64,000 nucleotides of DNA from Streptomyces sp. NBC_01262 (GCF_036226365.1 NZ_CP108462.1:3018501-3082500), one strand, 5' to 3'. Numbered from the stretch's first letter, positions 42,152 to 52,078 are shown. Translations and numbers: made by a program. Notes: generated by a model not told the origin, from the letters alone.

Positions 42152-43311
42152 ACATCCGTGCCGCCGCCCGCGCCCGGATCCTCGCTTCCGTCGTCGTCCT
42201 CGCCTCGCTCCCGGCCCTCACCGGCGCCTCGGCCACGGCCCAAGTCCACGGCGTACGGCTGGACTTCATCGGCGAGCGGGAACTGCCCAACGCCATGGCC
42301 TTCCACGGCACCACCGTCGGCGGGCTGTCCGCCATCAGCTACGACGCGAGGACGGGCACGTACTACGTCATCAGCGACGACCGCTCGCAGACCGGCCCCG
42401 CCCGCTTCTACACCGCCCGCCTGGACTTCGCCGACAACGGCCTCACCGGCGTCGAACTCACCGGCACCCACCCCTTGCTGCGCCCGGACGGCGCCACCTA
42501 CCCGCCCACGTCCACCGCCACCTCCACCGTCGCCCCGGACCCGGAGGGCATCGCGGTCGACCCGCGCGACGGCGGTCTCGTCTGGACGAGCGAGGGCGAG
42601 CGCATCGTGCCGGCCGACGGCCCGGCCGTCCTCGGCGACCCCTGGATCCGGCGCGCCACGACGACCGGCGAGTACACCGGGCAGCTCCCGCTCCCGCCTC
42701 AGCTGCACATGAACTCCCAGTCCACCGGCCCCCGCCGCAACCAGACCCTGGAAGGCGTCACCTTCACCCCCGACGGCCGCCAGATCGTCACCGCCATGGA
42801 GGACCCCCTCTACCAGGACGGCGACGACCCCACCCCCGCCCACGGCGCGCTCACCCGCCTCACCCTCCACGACGCGCGGACCGGACTGCCGACAGCGCAG
42901 TACGCGTATCCCCTGGAGCCGCTGTTCGCCACTCCCCCGGACGGCAGCACCGACACCAACGGCGTCAGCGACCTGGTCGCGCTCGGCAACGACCGCTTCC
43001 TGGTCCTGGAACGGGCCTCCGTCTACAGCGCCAACAACTGGAAGGCCCGGATCTTCCTGGTCGACCTGCACGGCGCCACCGATGTCCTCGGCCGCGACTC
43101 CCTGGCCGACGGCCCCGTCCGGCCGGTCCGCAAGACGCTGGTGACGGACCTGTCCGACATCGCCGGACTGCCCCGGGTGGACAACGTCGAGGGCATCACG
43201 CTGGGCCCCCGCCTGCCCGACGGCCGCCGCACCGTCGTCCTGGTCTCGGACGACAACTTCGCCTCGCGCGAGGTGACCCAGTTCATCGCCCTGGCCGCCC
43301 GTGGCATCTGA
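42148..43311 (+). CDS. Secreted esterase-like phytase-domain protein
   Basis: This 387-residue protein begins with a signal peptide (residues 1-31, RILASVVVLASLPALTGASA, cleavage at ATAQ). It then shows the beta-propeller pattern of the esterase-like/phytase domain (PF13449): FHGTTVGGLSAISYDARTGT, TYYVISDDRSQTGPARFYTA, VAPDPEGIAVDPRDGGLVWT and a VEGITLGP ending. It may release phosphate or a nucleoside from an extracellular phosphate ester, a fit to the transporter beside it (ATGA overlap). The specific substrate is not shown by sequence. Confidence 0.8.
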   Translation: MNIRAAARARILASVVVLASLPALTGASATAQVHGVRLDFIGERELPNAMAFHGTTVGGLSAISYDARTGTYYVISDDRSQTGPARFYTARLDFADNGLTGVELTGTHPLLRPDGATYPPTSTATSTVAPDPEGIAVDPRDGGLVWTSEGERIVPADGPAVLGDPWIRRATTTGEYTGQLPLPPQLHMNSQSTGPRRNQTLEGVTFTPDGRQIVTAMEDPLYQDGDDPTPAHGALTRLTLHDARTGLPTAQYAYPLEPLFATPPDGSTDTNGVSDLVALGNDRFLVLERASVYSANNWKARIFLVDLHGATDVLGRDSLADGPVRPVRKTLVTDLSDIAGLPRVDNVEGITLGPRLPDGRRTVVLVSDDNFASREVTQFIALAARGI

Positions 43312-43380
43312 CAGGGATCCGTTACATAGGATCGCCGTACGCGAAGTCCCCGACGGCCGAATGGCCGGGGGAGGACAGGT

Positions 43381-46212
43381 GTGGATGTGACTCCGCTGGT
43401 GAGCCGGGCGGCCGAGCTGGAACGCTTGGACGCGGTGCTCGACCGGATCCTCGGTGAGGACGGCGGTTCGGCCGTGGTGGACCTCGCCGGGGCGGCGGGC
43501 ATCGGGAAGAGCCGGCTCATGGCCGAGTTCTGCCGCAGGGCGAAGGCCCGGGGGATGACGGTGCTGCGCGGCCGGGCCACCGAGTACGAACAGCACATCC
43601 CGTACCAGCCGTTCAGCGACGCGCTCGGCGGCCTGGACACGGAACCGAAGACGGAACCGAAGGACGACCGGTTCGGGCTGTACCGGTCCGTCGCGAAGCT
43701 GCTCGCGGGGATCGCCGGGACCGGGCCCGGCCGGGGGCTCGTCGTGGCCCTGGACGACCTGCACTGGGCGGACCCGGCGTCCCTGGAACTCCTCGACCAC
43801 CTCGTACGCCATCCCCCGAACGCCCCCGTGGTCATGATCGTGGCCCGCCGGGACCGTCAGACGACGACCTCGCTGGCCGCCGCGCTCACCCGGGGCATCG
43901 ATCTGGGCACGGTGCTCCGGCTGGACCTCGGCCCGCTCACCGAGCGCGCGTGCGTCGAGGTCCTGGCCCCCGGTCTGGCCCCCGGCCTGCCGCCCGGCCG
44001 GGCCGCCGAACTGTACGCCGCCAGCGACGGCAATCCGCTGTACTTCCTCGCCCTCCTCCAGGCCGGACGACAGGCCCGGGGCCACGACTCGTCACCGCAC
44101 TCCGCCGGGCTCGGCTCCCTCCTGCTGGACGAACTGACCCCGCTGACCGCCGCGCAGCGCCGTACCGCCGAAGTGGTGGCCGTCCTGGGCGACCACGGCA
44201 CCGCCGCCCTGCTGGCCGCGGTGACCGGCCGGGACCACGCCGGGGTCCACGCCGACCTGGAGGCGCTGACCGGCCGCGATCTGCTGCGTCCGGCTCCCGG
44301 CGGCCGATGGACGCTGCGCCATCCGGTGCTGCGGGCCCTGGTGTACGAGGGCACCGACCCCGTACTGCGCATCCGCATGCACGGCCTTGCCGCGGCCGCG
44401 CTGGCCGACGCCGGCGCCCCCGCCACCGAACGCGCCCACCACGTCGAACGGTCGCTGACCGGCTGGGACCCGCAGGGTGTCGCCGTACTGGCCGAAGCGG
44501 CCGGGCGAGCCGCCGCGACGGCACCGGCGAGCAGCGCCCACTGGCTGGGCGTCGCCCTCGGGCACCTGCCCGACCAGCCCCAACACGCCACATTGCGCCG
44601 CGATTTGATGCTGCGACGGGCCCGCGTCCTGGGCGTGAGCGGGGGGCTGCGGGAGAGCCGGGACCTGCTGCACGAGGTGATCGCCATGTCGCCGCCGGGC
44701 GAGGCCGGGGCGGCGGGCGTCCGGGCCTCCGCCGTGACGCTGTGCGCCGCGATGGAGCGCTACCTCGGGCGCTACACCGAGGCGGTCGCGCTGCTGCGCC
44801 GCGAACTCTCCCGTACGCCGGGCCCGCCTCCCGCCGAGGCGCTCGAACTCGGGCTGGAACTGGGCTCGTCCGCCCCGCTTGCCACCGCATACCCGCAGGT
44901 GCGTGCCGAGGTCGCCCGCACCCTCGGCCTGGCCCGGTCGCTGGGCGACGAGGTCGCCGAGGCGGGCGCGCTCGCGATCGCCGCCCTCGGGGAGACGTAC
45001 GAAGGCGAGATGCCCGCCGCCAGGGAGGCCACCGACCGGGCGGCGCGGCTCATCGACGCACTCACCGACCAGGACCTCGCCGACCTGTGCGAGCCGCTGG
45101 CCCGCCTCGGCTGGGCGGAGGCGTTCCTGGAGCGGTACGCCGACGCCGAACGGCACGCCGACCGCGGCCTGGCCGTGGCCCGGCGCGGCGGTCGGCTCTA
45201 CGTCCTGCCGCACCTGTTGCTGTGCAAGGCGCAGGTCCACCTGCAGACCCTCCGGGTCGGCTCGGCCGTGGAGCTCACGGAAGAGGCCGAGGCCATCGCC
45301 CGCGGCATCGGCAGCGACGAACTGCTGGCCTTCGTCCTGGCCAACAAGGCCCACGCCCTGATCTACGCCCTGCCGCCGGGTGACCGGACCGCCCTGGCGG
45401 TGGCCGAGGAAGCGGTGGCCGCCGCCGGAACGAGCACCAACTGGTGGGCGTCCATCGCCTCGTGCGTGCTCGGCCAGGCGGCGATCCACGCCGGAGATCC
45501 ACAGTGCGCGCGAACCGCCGTCCTGCACGCGGGAGGTGACGACCTGAACAACCTCCATCCGTCCATGCGCCCGCTCATCCTGGAGATTCTGGTCACCGCC
45601 GCCGTCGGCACCGGCGACCCGGACTCCGCGACGGCCTGGGCGGAGCGGGCCCGTAAGGAGGCCGAGCAGCTCGACCTGCCCGCCCAGCGGGCCTCGGCGC
45701 TGCGCAGCACCGCCCAGTGCCTGCTCGCCGACGGCGACACGGCGGCGGCCGCCGCGCTGTTCGAGGAGGCCGCGGCGTTCGCGGCCCGCGGGGGAACCCT
45801 CCTGTGGGAGGCGTTCGGTCTGGTGCTCGGCGCCCCGGTGACCGCGGCCGCCGGTCACCCGGACCGTGCCCACGCCATGTGGGCACGAGCCCGGCGCCTC
45901 GCCGTCGCCGGCGGCGCCCGTCAGCTGACCGGTCTGGCGGACGCCATCCGCCCCGCCGTGTCCGGCACCCCTGCGGCAGGCGACGGGCCCGCCGCCCTGT
46001 CCCTGTCCCTTTCCCCGCGCGAACGTGAGATCGCCGCCCTGGTCGCCGAGGGCCTGACCTCCTCCGCGATCGCCGCCCGCCTCTACCTCAGCCCCCGTAC
46101 CGTCGAGACCCATCTCGGCCGCATCTACCGCAAGGCCGGGGTCACTTCACGGTCCGCCCTCGCCGTCCTCGTCGCCCGGACCCCGGCGAGCGACGGCCCC
46201 GCCGGAGCCTGA
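43381..46212 (+). CDS. LuxR-family large ATP-binding regulator (LAL), copy 1
   Basis: This 943-residue protein starts at GTG 43381 behind GGGGGAGG. An ATPase domain opens it: Walker A AGAAGIGKSRLMAEF at about residues 37-50 and Walker B GLVVALDDLHWADPASLELL at about 119-138. A long TPR-like helical middle (GDEVAEAGALAIAALGETYE and similar) and a C-terminal LuxR helix-turn-helix (LSPREREIAALVAEGLTSSA followed by IAARLYLSPRTVETHLGRIY) complete it. LAL proteins activate transcription, often of antibiotic or catabolic genes, on binding ATP and a ligand. It is a tandem paralogue of the next gene. Confidence 0.9.
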   Translation: MDVTPLVSRAAELERLDAVLDRILGEDGGSAVVDLAGAAGIGKSRLMAEFCRRAKARGMTVLRGRATEYEQHIPYQPFSDALGGLDTEPKTEPKDDRFGLYRSVAKLLAGIAGTGPGRGLVVALDDLHWADPASLELLDHLVRHPPNAPVVMIVARRDRQTTTSLAAALTRGIDLGTVLRLDLGPLTERACVEVLAPGLAPGLPPGRAAELYAASDGNPLYFLALLQAGRQARGHDSSPHSAGLGSLLLDELTPLTAAQRRTAEVVAVLGDHGTAALLAAVTGRDHAGVHADLEALTGRDLLRPAPGGRWTLRHPVLRALVYEGTDPVLRIRMHGLAAAALADAGAPATERAHHVERSLTGWDPQGVAVLAEAAGRAAATAPASSAHWLGVALGHLPDQPQHATLRRDLMLRRARVLGVSGGLRESRDLLHEVIAMSPPGEAGAAGVRASAVTLCAAMERYLGRYTEAVALLRRELSRTPGPPPAEALELGLELGSSAPLATAYPQVRAEVARTLGLARSLGDEVAEAGALAIAALGETYEGEMPAAREATDRAARLIDALTDQDLADLCEPLARLGWAEAFLERYADAERHADRGLAVARRGGRLYVLPHLLLCKAQVHLQTLRVGSAVELTEEAEAIARGIGSDELLAFVLANKAHALIYALPPGDRTALAVAEEAVAAAGTSTNWWASIASCVLGQAAIHAGDPQCARTAVLHAGGDDLNNLHPSMRPLILEILVTAAVGTGDPDSATAWAERARKEAEQLDLPAQRASALRSTAQCLLADGDTAAAAALFEEAAAFAARGGTLLWEAFGLVLGAPVTAAAGHPDRAHAMWARARRLAVAGGARQLTGLADAIRPAVSGTPAAGDGPAALSLSLSPREREIAALVAEGLTSSAIAARLYLSPRTVETHLGRIYRKAGVTSRSALAVLVARTPASDGPAGA

Positions 46213-46341
46213 GCTCCCCGCCCTCTCGGCTCACAGCGCTGTCACAGCGGTGTTGTAGAAACGTGCGTGGACGGAAAGCGGAAGTCGGCGTTCTGTCCCC
46301 GGCACGGGCTGCCGGTGCGAGTTCGTTCGGAAGGGGGCGTC

Positions 46342-49260
46342 GTGGCTGAGGCGTATGACGGATCGGGGCGGCGGACGGGTATGGCGCCGTTCGTCAGCAG
46401 GACCGCGGAGCTCGGTCGGCTGGACTCGGTGCTGGAGGGCCTCGGGCAGGGCGGTCCGGCGGTCGTCGACATCACCGGCGAGGCCGGGATCGGCAAGAGC
46501 CGGCTGCTGGCGGAGTTCTGCGCGCGGGCTCGCCGCCGGGGGCTGACCGTGCTGCGGGGGTGGGCCACGGAGTACGAACGGCGCAGCCCGTTCCGGCCGT
46601 TCGCCGACGCGTTCGCCGACCTCGACGCGCGTGCGCTGCGCGCCCTTCCCGCGCTGGCGGAGCTCCCCCCTGTGCTGCGGGGCGACATCGAAGAGGCGGG
46701 CGGGCCGGGCGCGGGCGACCGTTTCGGCCTGTACCAGGCGACGGCCGCCGTACTGGGCCGTCTGGGCGGCGCCGGGCTGGTGGTGATCCTGGACGACCTG
46801 CACTGGGCCGACCCGGCGTCGCTGGAGCTTCTCGACCACCTCGTCAGGCACCCCGTGCCCGCCCCGCTGGTGCTCGTCGTCTCACGCCGCGACCGTCAGG
46901 CGCCGGCAGCGCTCTCGACCGCGCTGGCCGACGGCGTGGACACCGGGGCGGTGCTACGGCTCGCTCTGGGGCCGCTCGGCGAACGCGACTGCGTCGAGGA
47001 ACTGGCCGCCGACCTGCCGCAGCCGCAGGCGGCCGGGCTCTACGCGGCGAGCGAGGGCAATCCGCTGTTCTTCCTCGCGCTTCTCCAGGCCCATCGCGGG
47101 GCCGCGGACGGCGGCGCAGGCCCGGACGGTCTGCCGGCGGGCCTCGAAGCGCTGCTGCTGGCCGAACTGTCACCGCTGAGCCCGATGGAACGCCTGACCG
47201 TCGAGGCCGCCGCCGTCCTCGGCGACCACGCCACTCCCGCCATGATCGGCGCCCTCACCGACTGCGAGGTCACCGACGTCATCCGGTCGCTGGACCAGGT
47301 GATGCGGCGTGACCTCGTCCGGCCGGGCCAGGGAGGACGACGGCTGGCGCTGCGCCACCCGCTGATCCGGACCCTGGTCCACGAGAGCATCAACCCCTGG
47401 CGGCGCGAGGAGCTCCACCGGCGGGCGGCGCAGGAACTGGCCCGGGCAGGCGCGTCCGTCGTCGAGCGGGCGCACCACCTCGAACAGTCGCTGACCCGCT
47501 GGGACGAGCAGGCGGCCGCGGTACTGACCGAGGCCGCCGAGCAGACGGCCGCGACCGCCCCCGCCACCTGCGCCCACTGGCTGAAGGTCGTGCTGCGGCT
47601 TCTCCCGGAAACCCCCGAACACCTCGCCAGGCGCCGCAGGCTGATGCTGCTGCGCGCCCGCGCGCTCGGCGTGAGCGGCGGGCTGAAGGAGAGCCGGGAC
47701 CTGCTGCACCAGCTGATCGAGATGCCCGGCGCGGACGCCGACTCGGACGCCGACACCGACGCCGTACGCACCTCCGCGGTCGTCCACTGCTCCCTGGTGG
47801 AACGTCATCTCGGCCGGTTCGCGGAGTGCGAGGCGATGCTGCGCCGCGAACTCGCCCGCTCGCCCGGACGACCGCGTTCCCAGACCATCGATCTCCGCCT
47901 CGAACTGGGCTTTTGCGGGCTGATGTCCGCTGTCCGCTTTCCGGACATGAGGTCGGAGGTCGCCGAGGCCCTGACGATGGCCCGTTCTCTCGGTGACGAG
48001 ATCCGTGAGGTGCGCGCCCTGGCGCTGGCCGCCATGGGCGAGGCGTACGAGGGCGACGTGGCCGCCGCCCGCAGGTTCGCCGAACCCGCGGCAAGGCTCG
48101 CGGACGCGCTGACCGACAACGACCTCGCCGAGCTGTGCGAGTCCCTGTGCATACTCGGCTGGGCCGAGGCGTTCCTGGAGAGCTACACCGACGCCGCGCG
48201 GCACGCCGACCGGGGACTGGAGATCGCCCGGCGGACCGGCCAGCTCTACCTGCTGCCGCAGATCCTGGTGTGCAAGGCCTATCTCGACCTCACGGCCTGC
48301 CGGATCACGACCGCGCTGGAGCTGGTCGAGGAGGCCGCGGCCATCGCGCGGGCCCTGGGCAGCGGCGAACTGCTGGCCTTCGCCCTGGCGTTCAGAACCC
48401 AGATCCTGCTGCAGGCCCGTCCTCCGGGTGACCCCGGCCCGCTGGCCTGCGCCGAGGAGGCCGTGGCAGCGGCCGGTACGAACGACAGCTGGTGGGCGTC
48501 GCTGGCCTGGTGCATGCTCGCCTACGCGGCGCTGGGCGCCGGCGATCCGCACCGGGTGCCGGACGCCTTGACGCGCGCCGGCGGTGGAAGCGGCCTGCGG
48601 CGGCTCCAGCCCTCCGTACGCCCCACCTATCTGGAACTGCTCGTCTCCGCCGCCATCGCCACCGGCGACGTGGAAGGAGCCGGACGCTGGGCCGAGCGCG
48701 CCCACGAGGAAGCCGGACAGCTCGGCCTGCCGCTCCAGCGCGGCGCTGCGCTGCGCTGTCTCGCCCACGTCGCCGCGCACCGAGGTGACGCGGCCGCGGC
48801 GGCCCGGATGTACTCCGAGGCCGCTGCGGACAGCGCGCGGTCCGGGGCGTCGCTTCGGGAGGCGCAGTCCCTTCTGCTCGGCGCCGCGCCGATGAAGGCC
48901 GCCGGCGACGGCGCCCGGGCGGCCGTTATGTGGCGCCGGGGTTCCCGCCTGGCCTCACAAGGCGGAGCACGGCTTCTGTCCGGCCTGGCCGAACGGGTGC
49001 ACCCGGCGGTGTTCGCAGGCCCGTCCGACCCGGTCGGCGGCCTGACCGCACGCGAACGGGAGATCGCCGGGCTGGTCACGGAGGGGCTCACCAACCAGAC
49101 GATCGCCACCAGGCTCTACCTCAGCCCGCGCACCGTCGAGAGCCACATAGCCCGGGTCTACCGCAAGACCGGGGTGTCCTCCCGCGCCGCGCTGGCCTCC
49201 CTGGTGGCCCGCAGCGGCGCGGCGCCCCCAGGGCCGGGGCCGGGGCCGGACGGTACGTAG
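46342..49260 (+). CDS. LuxR-family large ATP-binding regulator (LAL), copy 2
   Basis: This 972-residue protein starts at GTG 46342, with AAGGGGG upstream. ATG 46381 (MAPFVSR) is an alternative because the homology to copy 1 begins there. It has the same layout as copy 1: Walker A GEAGIGKSRLLAEF, Walker B LVVILDDLHWADPASLELLD, a helical middle and the HTH LTAREREIAGLVTEGLTNQT followed by IATRLYLSPRTVESHIARVY. The two proteins match along their full length but diverge in the middle, as expected of an old tandem duplication with different inducers. Targets are not visible. Confidence 0.9.
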   Translation: MAEAYDGSGRRTGMAPFVSRTAELGRLDSVLEGLGQGGPAVVDITGEAGIGKSRLLAEFCARARRRGLTVLRGWATEYERRSPFRPFADAFADLDARALRALPALAELPPVLRGDIEEAGGPGAGDRFGLYQATAAVLGRLGGAGLVVILDDLHWADPASLELLDHLVRHPVPAPLVLVVSRRDRQAPAALSTALADGVDTGAVLRLALGPLGERDCVEELAADLPQPQAAGLYAASEGNPLFFLALLQAHRGAADGGAGPDGLPAGLEALLLAELSPLSPMERLTVEAAAVLGDHATPAMIGALTDCEVTDVIRSLDQVMRRDLVRPGQGGRRLALRHPLIRTLVHESINPWRREELHRRAAQELARAGASVVERAHHLEQSLTRWDEQAAAVLTEAAEQTAATAPATCAHWLKVVLRLLPETPEHLARRRRLMLLRARALGVSGGLKESRDLLHQLIEMPGADADSDADTDAVRTSAVVHCSLVERHLGRFAECEAMLRRELARSPGRPRSQTIDLRLELGFCGLMSAVRFPDMRSEVAEALTMARSLGDEIREVRALALAAMGEAYEGDVAAARRFAEPAARLADALTDNDLAELCESLCILGWAEAFLESYTDAARHADRGLEIARRTGQLYLLPQILVCKAYLDLTACRITTALELVEEAAAIARALGSGELLAFALAFRTQILLQARPPGDPGPLACAEEAVAAAGTNDSWWASLAWCMLAYAALGAGDPHRVPDALTRAGGGSGLRRLQPSVRPTYLELLVSAAIATGDVEGAGRWAERAHEEAGQLGLPLQRGAALRCLAHVAAHRGDAAAAARMYSEAAADSARSGASLREAQSLLLGAAPMKAAGDGARAAVMWRRGSRLASQGGARLLSGLAERVHPAVFAGPSDPVGGLTAREREIAGLVTEGLTNQTIATRLYLSPRTVESHIARVYRKTGVSSRAALASLVARSGAAPPGPGPGPDGT

Positions 49261-49367
49261 AGCCATTGCGTAGTTCAACGGATGTGCCTGTGACGGGCAA
49301 CTGTGAGAGTCGAACCCATGCGAACCGGCCTCGGTCGGTCCAGACCGATGGCAGGTGTTGGAGCGAA

Positions 49368-50105
49368 GTGAGCAGCGCGACGGACGGGGAGCATCGGCCA
49401 CACGTGCTGCTTGCCGATGACGACGAGGCGATCACCGCTCAGCTGGCCCCTCTGCTGGAGCGGTCCGGCTTCACGGTGGAGGTGGTCCACGACGGCGGGG
49501 CGGCACTGCGCGGCGCCATGGCGGTGCCGGGGCCGGACCTCGTCGTTCTGGATGTGCAGATGCCGGTGCTGGACGGCCGTGAGGTGCTGCGGCGGGTCCG
49601 CCGGTCCGGCAGTTGGCTGCCGGTCATTCTGCTGACGCAGGTGGGTGAGTCGGCCGAGCGTGCGATGGCGTTGGAAGAGGGGGCGGACGACTACCTCAAC
49701 AAGCCGTTCGATCCCTATGAACTGACCGCCCGGCTGCGGGCGGTGCTGCGCCGGTCGGGCCGCGGACAGCCCCCGCTGAGCGCGTCGAGGACTCTGCGGG
49801 CCGGAGAGTTGCGAGTGGACCGTACCGCGCGCCGCGCGTGGTTGCGGGACCAGGAGCTGGTGCTCACTCCGAAGGCCGGTGCGCTGCTGGACTATCTGGT
49901 CACTCACCCGGATGAACTGCTCTCCAGAGAGCGGCTGTTGGAGGTGCTGTGGGGCTGGGAGACGGCCAGCACCACACGCGCCGTGGACAACCGGATCGCC
50001 GAGCTGCGGCGGGTGCTCGGGGACGATCCGGCCAGCCCCCGGTGGATCGACACCGTCACGGGCCAGGGGTACCGCTTCATCGCACCGGTCAAGGCCGGAG
50101 CATGA
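49368..50105 (+). CDS. OmpR-type response regulator
   Basis: This 245-residue protein starts at GTG 49368 with TTGGAGCG upstream. The receiver has VLLADDDEAI, the phospho-acceptor in PDLVVLDVQMPVLDGREVLR, the threonine in PVILLTQVGES and lysine in DDYLNKPFDPYELT. The winged-helix domain ends NRIAELRRVLGDDPASPRWI followed by DTVTGQGYRFIAP. All active residues are present. The kinase gene overlaps by four bases (ATGA). It follows the two LAL regulators by 107 bases and could answer a separate signal. Confidence 0.92.
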   Translation: MSSATDGEHRPHVLLADDDEAITAQLAPLLERSGFTVEVVHDGGAALRGAMAVPGPDLVVLDVQMPVLDGREVLRRVRRSGSWLPVILLTQVGESAERAMALEEGADDYLNKPFDPYELTARLRAVLRRSGRGQPPLSASRTLRAGELRVDRTARRAWLRDQELVLTPKAGALLDYLVTHPDELLSRERLLEVLWGWETASTTRAVDNRIAELRRVLGDDPASPRWIDTVTGQGYRFIAPVKAGA

Positions 50106-51016
50106 GCGGGGGCATACGCCGGTGGCTGCCCGTCCTGGCGGTGCTGTCGGCCGGCGGGGCGGCGGCCGCGGTCGCCGCGCTGCTGCTGGGCGAAGTGATG
50201 GTGGGCGTACGGTTCGCCCCGGCGCTGGGTGTCGCGGTGCTGACGGCCGGTGCCGCGGGGGTGGCGGCGGCCGTCGTCGTGGTGCGGCGGCGTACGGAAC
50301 GGCTGCGCGCGCAAGTGCTGGAGGCCGCGAGGAAGGAGGCCAAGGAGGAGCACCGGCGTTTTCTGCGGCGGCTGGACCACGAGCTGAAGAATCCGCTGAC
50401 CGCGATCCGGCTCGGGGTCGCCAACCTCCGGGCGGCCGATCTGGACGAGGCCGCCCGTGGCACCGCCGCGCGAGTGGACGACCAGGTCCTGCGGATGGTG
50501 CGGATCACCAGGGATCTGCGCAAGCTGGCGGCCATCGAGGACCAGCCGATGGAACGCCTCCCGGTGCCGCTGGCAGGACTGCTGGAGGCTGCCGGGGAGG
50601 CGGCCGGGGAACTGCCGGACGGCGACGACCGGAAGATCACCGTGACGGTGCCGGACGTGCCCTGGCCGTTGTCGCAGCCGCCGGGTGACGCGGATCTGCT
50701 GGAGCTGGCGCTGCACAATCTGGTCGCCAACGCGGTCAAGTACAGCGGGCCCGGGTGTTCCGTCGCGCTGCGGGCCTTCGAGGAGAGCGCGCATGTCGTG
50801 GTCGAGGTGGCCGACACCGGCCAGGGCATCCCCGCCGATGAACTCCCGCACGTCTGGGATGAGTTGGTGCGGGGCAGCGAGGTGCGGGACATCCCCGGCA
50901 GCGGAGTGGGCCTGGCGCTGGTGCAGGCCGTGGTCGCCCGGCACGGCGGCGAGTGCGAGATCCGCAGCCGCCCCGGCGCCGGCACCGTGGTGCGGATGCG
51001 GCTGCCGCTGGCGTGA
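50102..51016 (+). CDS. Sensor histidine kinase, short type
   Basis: This 304-residue protein has two transmembrane helices (about residues 9-29 and 40-62) almost without an extracytoplasmic loop, so the signal is probably in the membrane or comes from a partner. The H-box is RFLRRLDHELKNPLTAIRLG, the N-box LALHNLVANAVKYS, and the D- and G-boxes VADTGQGIPADELPHV and GSGVGLALVQAVVARHGG. It is translationally coupled to the response regulator gene. A DUF3060 lipoprotein follows 135 bases downstream and might be a sensory or target partner, which is an inference. Confidence 0.9.
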   Translation: MSGGIRRWLPVLAVLSAGGAAAAVAALLLGEVMVGVRFAPALGVAVLTAGAAGVAAAVVVVRRRTERLRAQVLEAARKEAKEEHRRFLRRLDHELKNPLTAIRLGVANLRAADLDEAARGTAARVDDQVLRMVRITRDLRKLAAIEDQPMERLPVPLAGLLEAAGEAAGELPDGDDRKITVTVPDVPWPLSQPPGDADLLELALHNLVANAVKYSGPGCSVALRAFEESAHVVVEVADTGQGIPADELPHVWDELVRGSEVRDIPGSGVGLALVQAVVARHGGECEIRSRPGAGTVVRMRLPLA

Positions 51017-51151
51017 CGCCGTACCGGTACGGCATGTCGCAGATCTGGCACATCGGTGCCACCCCGGTGCGACAGCGCGTTCCTAGGCTTCTGAATCAAC
51101 GGGGCTCAGCCCCTCCTCCTCCTCCTTCACTCCAGAGACGGAAGTACTGCC

Positions 51152-51694
51152 ATGCGCAACTCGACACTGCTGCCCACCACCCTCATCGCCCTGGCACTCT
51201 CGGCAACGGTCGGCTGCTCCGTCGACGTGTCGGGGCCGGCCAGGAGTACGAGTACGCAGACCCACTCCTCCTCCGCTTCCTCCTCTGCTTCCTCCGCTAC
51301 TTCTTCTGCTTCTTCCTCCGCCGGTGCCACCGGCACGCTCAGGATCACCGGCAGCTACAGCACCCAGACGGCGGACTGCTCGGGTCGCGATGTCGTCATC
51401 GCCGGCAGTTCGAACAATCTCGTGTTCAAGGGCACCTGCGGAACGATCACCCTCACCGGCGGGTACAACACCCTCGCCGTGGAGACCGTCGGCACCTTCA
51501 AGGTCCTGGGCGGCGGCAATGAGGCGTACGTGAAGTCCGTCAGCGCCATCCAGCTGACAGGCGCCGCGTACACCACCGTGCACTGGGTCGCCGGTGCGGG
51601 TGCCGGCAGCGACCCCGATGTGTCAGGCACCGGTGGCACCAACACGGTTGAGAAGATCAGCGAGCAGGACTACGAGGACAAGATCGCGTCCTGA
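51152..51694 (+). CDS. DUF3060-family lipoprotein
   Basis: This 180-residue protein carries a lipobox (LSATVGC, Cys22 lipidated) followed by about 40 residues of Ser/Ala/Thr-rich linker, and a compact beta-rich domain with repeated short strands (VVIAGSSNNLVFKGTCGTIT, GTFKVLGGGNEAYVKSVSAI). This is the DUF3060 pattern of Actinobacterial lipoproteins, of unknown role. The disulfide-type cysteines in the domain are DCSG and GTCG. It stands alone between the two-component system and the type VII-like genes. Confidence 0.75.
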   Translation: MRNSTLLPTTLIALALSATVGCSVDVSGPARSTSTQTHSSSASSSASSATSSASSSAGATGTLRITGSYSTQTADCSGRDVVIAGSSNNLVFKGTCGTITLTGGYNTLAVETVGTFKVLGGGNEAYVKSVSAIQLTGAAYTTVHWVAGAGAGSDPDVSGTGGTNTVEKISEQDYEDKIAS

Positions 51695-51789
51695 GGTTCA
51701 ACGCGGTTTAACAGGGCGCGGGGTTGAACTTCTTCGGCAGCGGCTACGTTTCGCATATACGCAGGCACATGCCGACCGAGGAGGAACCG

Positions 51790-52065
51790 ATGGCCGAGAT
51801 CGACATCCCCGGGGACGAGTTGGAGCGGATGAGCCAGCTTCTGGGCAGGGTGATGGAGTTGATCGACACCAAGTCCGGCGGCTTCGACGAGAGCGCGGTG
51901 GGCGGCCCCATGGCATCCTCGGGCCGGCATTTCGACGACAAGTGGAGCGACGGCCGGACGCAGCTCAAGCGTCAGGGCAACCAGCTCAAGGACGCCTGCG
52001 ACGAGATCGTGAAGGCTTTCACCGATCAGGACAACGAGCAGGCCAACTCCCTCAAGCAGCAGTAG
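51790..52065 (+). CDS. WXG100-like T7SS-associated small protein
   Basis: This 91-residue protein starts at ATG 51790 with GAGGAGG six bases upstream, better than the ATG at 51769. It is two helices with an intervening turn (ASSGRHFDDKWSDGRTQLK, then DACDEIVKAFTDQDNEQANS), lacking the exact W-x-G but with a KWSDG turn in the right place. The size and helix-turn-helix shape fit the ESAT-6/WXG100 fold. It is followed after 13 bases by a larger protein, and both end against the EccC gene. It could be a substrate or chaperone of that system. Confidence 0.65.
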   Translation: MAEIDIPGDELERMSQLLGRVMELIDTKSGGFDESAVGGPMASSGRHFDDKWSDGRTQLKRQGNQLKDACDEIVKAFTDQDNEQANSLKQQ

Positions 52066-52078
52066 GAGACAGCGCGCG

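Noticed and set aside
49260-49367. Possible tRNA-like sequence (GAGAGTCGAACCC)
   Set aside because: Only a few bases resemble a T-loop and no stems form.
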